From positions 2,666,001 through 2,730,000 of the forward strand of contig NZ_CP140152.1 of assembly GCF_034479515.1 (NCBI RefSeq): 64,000 nt of DNA. Reading direction: 5' to 3'. Below are positions 61,209 through 64,000 of this stretch, one piece after another; within the stretch, counting starts at the first letter, position 1; each line of letters starts with the position of its first letter. This DNA is from Duganella zoogloeoides (GTDB taxonomy: Bacteria > Pseudomonadota > Gammaproteobacteria > Burkholderiales > Burkholderiaceae_D). The notes under the pieces are model-generated. The model did not search any database and was not told the DNA's origin. It saw only the letters and a program-made list of their open reading frames with translations. The translations under genes and the position numbers were made by a program.

Positions 61209-61603
61209 TTTCGCACGTTTTCGTGGGCGTGAACGACTTCGCGGGCGCGCTGCGGTTTTACCATGCGGTGTTGCCCGAGCTGGGCCTGGCGCTCAAGTTT
61301 TCCGATTCCGCAAAACCTTGGGCGGCCTGGATGAAGCCGGGCCAGCCGCGCCCGCTGTTCGTGGTCGGCGCACCGCATGATGGCGGCGCTGCCACGGCAG
61401 GCAACGGCAACATGGTGGCGCTGCTGGCGCCATCACGCGCGGCGGTGGACCGCGCCTACCAGGTTGCGCTGGAGGCTGGCGCGACCTGCGAAGGACCGCC
61501 AGGTTTGCGGCCGCACTACCATGCCGACTACTACGGCGCCTATTTCCGCGACCCGGATGGCAACAAAATTTGCGTTTGCTGCCACGACCCACTAGTGCCG
61601 TAA
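61205..61603 (+). CDS. VOC (glyoxalase/dioxygenase) family protein
   Basis: Protein of 132 residues with the paired beta-alpha-beta-beta-beta metal-binding fold: MISHVFVGVNDFAGALRFYHAVLPELG at the start and YYGAYFRDPDGNKICVCCHD at the end, where a metal-ligand Glu of the family would sit. The reaction cannot be told. The ATG overlaps the cyanophycinase stop (ATGA), so they are co-expressed. Confidence 0.85.
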   Translation: MISHVFVGVNDFAGALRFYHAVLPELGLALKFSDSAKPWAAWMKPGQPRPLFVVGAPHDGGAATAGNGNMVALLAPSRAAVDRAYQVALEAGATCEGPPGLRPHYHADYYGAYFRDPDGNKICVCCHDPLVP

Positions 61604-61619
61604 GTTCCCATCTTCTTTT

Positions 61620-61991
61620 TCAATCCTGGTCGGACACCTGCACGAACGTGAGCCGGTTGCCGAACGGATCCTTGATCGACATTTCCCTGCTGTCCCATGG
61701 CATCTCTTCGATGCCGGGCCGCGCATAGCCATACGGCTTGGCGGCCAGTTCGGCGTGCAGGGCGTCGATGTCGTCCACCGTTACGCGAATCGCCGCACCA
61801 GGGCAGCAATCGCCGTGGTGTTCGGTCAGGTGCAGCACGCAGGCGCCGCGCGATACCTGCTGGTACAGCGGCATGCCCGGCTCGAAACGGTGCTCCCAGT
61901 CGCGCGTAAATCCGAGGTAATCGATATAAAACGCGCGCGCTTTTTCTTCATCGAACATTCTGAGCAGCGGTGTGACAGTACCAATTTGCAT
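61620..61991 (-). CDS. Glyoxalase superfamily protein, bleomycin-resistance-like
   Basis: Protein of 123 residues: VTPLLRMFDEEKARAFYIDYLG, then HHGDCCPGAAIRVTVDDIDALH, and EMSIKDPFGNRLTFVQ. It resembles the VOC subgroup annotated glyoxalase superfamily or bleomycin resistance protein. It converges on the other VOC gene with 16 bases between the stops and is not closely similar to it. Confidence 0.87.
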   Translation of the reverse strand: MQIGTVTPLLRMFDEEKARAFYIDYLGFTRDWEHRFEPGMPLYQQVSRGACVLHLTEHHGDCCPGAAIRVTVDDIDALHAELAAKPYGYARPGIEEMPWDSREMSIKDPFGNRLTFVQVSDQD

Positions 61992-62141
61992 TTCTAATCT
62001 CCACGGAAATTCAGACCCTGAATAGTACGCCCGATGTGGCTGCGCATGTCGATTGCGTCAGCATCGGTGGCGTCCGGCTGGCTACGCTGGACACAGGCTC
62101 ATCGCGAGTCCTGTGTTCCGTTACCCACTCTGGAGGTACTG

Positions 62142-62561
62142 ATGGAAGATCAAATCTATAACCTGTTTCTCACAAGCGAGCAAGGCTGGAGCCTGTTCGG
62201 CACCTTGCGCCTGCGTCGTATCGAGCCCGACACGTCCACCGGCAGCGTCCGCTTGCCGGCCCGGGCGTCCGAGGCGCTGGTGCCCGTCACGCAGGAACTG
62301 GTGCCGGTGCCGATCGAAGGTGAAATTTCGCTGCCTTTACTGGCGGCATTTCGCCAGGTACCGCTGCGCGGCATTGCTTTTGCCACCGCCGCCGGCCTGT
62401 TCTCGTTCGCCCTCGACAGCGGCAACGCGCGGCCGTCAGCCGGCATCCAGCTTTTTCCGTTCGGCAGCCCTGACCTGGGCGGCTTCGTGATCTGGGGCAG
62501 CAGCAACTATAGCGAACTGGTGTTCAGCGTCCTGGCGCGCCAGCTGCCGCGCGCCTTCTGA
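62142..62561 (+). CDS. Tandem paralogue 1, unknown family (139 residues)
   Basis: First gene of an array. GGAGG (62132-62136) is five bases before the ATG at 62142. The protein starts MEDQIYNLFLTSEQGW and continues with SLFGTLRL. A central IEGEISLPLLAAF...VPLRGIAF and a C-terminal DLGGFVIWGSSN...VLARQLPRAF match the same positions in the other members. No signal peptide, membrane helix, cysteine or enzyme motif is visible. It is probably the most diverged copy. About 150 bases upstream, up to the glyoxalase gene, should hold the array promoter, but I could not assign it. Confidence 0.82.
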   Translation: MEDQIYNLFLTSEQGWSLFGTLRLRRIEPDTSTGSVRLPARASEALVPVTQELVPVPIEGEISLPLLAAFRQVPLRGIAFATAAGLFSFALDSGNARPSAGIQLFPFGSPDLGGFVIWGSSNYSELVFSVLARQLPRAF

Positions 62562-62593
62562 TGTCACTCCTAACTGTTATGGAAGGAAACACT

Positions 62594-63031
62594 ATGGATG
62601 AGTTTGTGTACAACCTGCTCCTGAAATCGCGCGGTGGGCTGATCTTGTTCGGCGTCTTGCGCTACCGCTTGAGCAGCCTGGAGGCCGACCAGGGAGGAGA
62701 CGGGAACCTCTTCACCTTGCCGGCATTGCGCCAGGCCCACCACCAGCAGCCGCAACAACAGCAGCTGGAAAACATTTTTGCGCTGGTGTACCGGGCCGAA
62801 GGCACGGTCACGATTCCGCTGTTGACCGGCAACCGCGCCATCCCCGTTGACGATGTGGCGTTCTTTATCCAGATGGGACCGCCGATCGTCACCCGGCTGT
62901 TTGCCGACGACAGCCGCGTGCTGATGTGCTTCAACCAGGTCAACAACGAGCAGATCGGCGGCGGCCTGTTGTGGGGGCCGACCAATACCAGTTTCGGCTT
63001 GCTGGGCAAGCGGCAAATCTTGCCGGCTTGA
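62594..63031 (+). CDS. Tandem paralogue 2, unknown family (145 residues)
   Basis: AGGA (62584-62587) lies six bases before the ATG at 62594, 32 bases after the stop of paralogue 1; a frame-extending ATG at 62561 lacks a ribosome site. It starts MDEFVYNLLLKSRGGL, then ILFGVLRYRL. A Gln/His-rich insertion (RQAHHQQPQQQQLE) precedes AEGTVTIPLLTGNRAIPVDD, and the end is GGGLLWGPTN...LLGKRQILPA. No export signal is seen. Confidence 0.85.
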   Translation: MDEFVYNLLLKSRGGLILFGVLRYRLSSLEADQGGDGNLFTLPALRQAHHQQPQQQQLENIFALVYRAEGTVTIPLLTGNRAIPVDDVAFFIQMGPPIVTRLFADDSRVLMCFNQVNNEQIGGGLLWGPTNTSFGLLGKRQILPA

Positions 63032-63073
63032 CGGTTCTTCTGCCTGACAAGGCATTACACCATGGAGGTCATG

Positions 63074-63517
63074 ATGGACGAGAGTATCTACAATTTGCTG
63101 CTGACCAGCGAACTGGGCCTGAGCGTGTTCGCGACCCTGCGCATCGACTACGATCCCGGCACTGTCCTGCCGGACAGTGCCGGTCAGCCGCCCGCAATCC
63201 TTGAACAGTTGCGCCACCAGGTGCCGCCGCAAGCCCAATACATCGAGATCACCGAAGCGCCGCTGGCCGGAACGCTTACCGTGCCGCTGCTGACCGGCCT
63301 GGCCCCGGTGCGCCTGACCGGCGTGATCTATTCAGCGGTCGGCTTCCCGCTGTCGGCGGTGCTGTTCAACACCGGAACGCCTTCGGTGGTGCTGCAGTTC
63401 GGCTTCTTTTCCCGCGTCGCGCTGGTGGGCGGACTGCTATGGCAACCGGGGCCGCCGGGCACAGCGTTGACCGTGCCGTTCAGCTTGCTGGCACGGCAAG
63501 TGGGCACGCTGGCATGA
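63074..63517 (+). CDS. Tandem paralogue 3, unknown family (147 residues)
   Basis: GGAGG (63064-63068) lies five bases before the ATG at 63074. It starts MDESIYNLLLTSELGL, then SVFATLRIDY. The shared centre is LAGTLTVPLLTGLAPVRLTG and the shared end VGGLLWQPGPP...LLARQVGTLA. The N-terminal dozen residues are the closest match to paralogue 4, while the segment between residues 30 and 65 is unalignable by eye. Confidence 0.85.
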   Translation: MDESIYNLLLTSELGLSVFATLRIDYDPGTVLPDSAGQPPAILEQLRHQVPPQAQYIEITEAPLAGTLTVPLLTGLAPVRLTGVIYSAVGFPLSAVLFNTGTPSVVLQFGFFSRVALVGGLLWQPGPPGTALTVPFSLLARQVGTLA

Positions 63518-63545
63518 CGCCACACCATCAACCAGGGAGATAGTC

Positions 63546-63950
63546 ATGGATGAGAATATCTATAGCTTGCTGTTGAAAAGCGCAACGGGTCTGACCTTGC
63601 TCGGGACGTTGCGGTACTCGATCGACTTCACCACTGCACTCGATGCAAGCGCGGACCGGCAGCAGCAGGCTGCCACGATCGGCGGCGTGGTGTACCCGGC
63701 GCGTGGGAGTATCACCATCCCGTTCCTGACCGGTCTGCAGCCGGTGCCGTTGAGCGGCTTCGCGATCTACGTGCAGATGGGGCAGCCGCTGCTGAACTGG
63801 TTCTACAGCGAAGACGCGGCGCGGGGACTGACCGTGCAATTCAATCCCATCGGTTTCGAACGCATCGCCGGCGGCTTGCTGTCGCAACTGCCGAATTCGA
63901 ATGTCGTGGAATACGCCTTCCTCGGCAGGCGCATCGCGCTGCCAGCCTGA
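63546..63950 (+). CDS. Tandem paralogue 4, unknown family (134 residues)
   Basis: GGGAG lies about six bases before the ATG at 63546. It starts MDENIYSLLLKSATGL, then TLLGTLRYSI. The shared centre is ARGSITIPFLTGLQPVPLSG and the shared end IAGGLLSQLPN...FLGRRIALPA. The gap to the next copy is 38 bases. Confidence 0.85.
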   Translation: MDENIYSLLLKSATGLTLLGTLRYSIDFTTALDASADRQQQAATIGGVVYPARGSITIPFLTGLQPVPLSGFAIYVQMGQPLLNWFYSEDAARGLTVQFNPIGFERIAGGLLSQLPNSNVVEYAFLGRRIALPA

Positions 63951-63988
63951 GCGTGGGCAGCTCATATCACCACACCATGGAGGACATG

Positions 63989-64000
63989 ATGGACGAGATT
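63989..64000 (+). CDS. Tandem paralogue 5, truncated by window edge
   Basis: Only ATG GAC GAG ATT (MDEI) is in the window. It is preceded by GGAGG at 63979-63983 with the same CCATGGAGG context as paralogue 3, so the array clearly continues. Confidence 0.7.

Overview
The window looks like chromosomal DNA from a GC-rich betaproteobacterium of the order Burkholderiales, most probably family Oxalobacteraceae (Massilia, Duganella or Janthinobacterium relatives). The reasons are the block tig-clpP-clpX-lon-hupB-tRNA(Val)-tRNA(Asp)-tRNA(Asp)-ppiD, the run selO-msrB-yciB-bolA-PpiC-PpiC, a PEP-CTERM protein, the large number of hybrid kinases and TonB receptors, and strongly GC-biased third codon positions, which create very long antisense ORFs. 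This placement is by recall of gene order, not by a search. No insertion sequence, prophage, rRNA, CRISPR array or replication origin was seen.

Layout. 1-9.1 kb is the protein-quality-control core: trigger factor (cut by the left edge), ClpP, ClpX, Lon, HU-beta with a TTG start, three tRNA genes and the membrane-anchored chaperone PpiD, separated by clear terminators and several sigma70-like promoters. 9.2-16.2 kb holds mnmH (tRNA 2-selenouridine synthase) coupled to tesA, a divergent YbbA-type ABC ATPase without a permease partner, an S41-like protein with a suspect active site, a chromate-transporter-like protein and an Nnr NAD(P)HX repair enzyme with a 12-bp minisatellite. 16.3-25.6 kb holds a fused 5-oxoprolinase overlapping a hybrid histidine kinase, a PEP-CTERM protein, a fatty acid hydroxylase-like enzyme, a 49-residue membrane protein and a receiver-TPR protein with Glu at the phospho-acceptor site. 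25.9-34.8 kb holds purL and a minus-strand run selO, msrB, yciB, bolA and two tandem PpiC isomerases.

35-43.3 kb contains a chemoreceptor, a CdaR-type sugar-diacid regulator divergent from an MFS permease and a glycerate kinase (a D-glucarate/galactarate/glycerate use module), and a hybrid kinase with two receivers. 43.4-56.2 kb looks like a glycan-use locus: FecI-type sigma factor, FecR anti-sigma, a TonB receptor with an STN signalling domain and a Tat-exported protein resembling rhamnogalacturonan exolyases. It converges, across a palindromic repeat, on a second TonB receptor and a 7TMR-DISM hybrid kinase. 56.2-59.9 kb has TspO, a GlsB/YeaQ-type membrane protein and a tight three-gene operon (four-helix membrane protein, membrane-anchored TPR protein, TPR-AAA+ ATPase). 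60-62 kb has an exported cyanophycinase coupled to a VOC protein and a second VOC protein.

The least explained part is 62.1-64.0 kb: a head-to-tail array of at least five short paralogous genes, each with a strong Shine-Dalgarno site and sharing N-terminal, central and C-terminal motifs, but unlike any family I recognise. It runs off the right edge. This array is my main candidate for an undescribed system; the TPR/AAA+ membrane operon is second.
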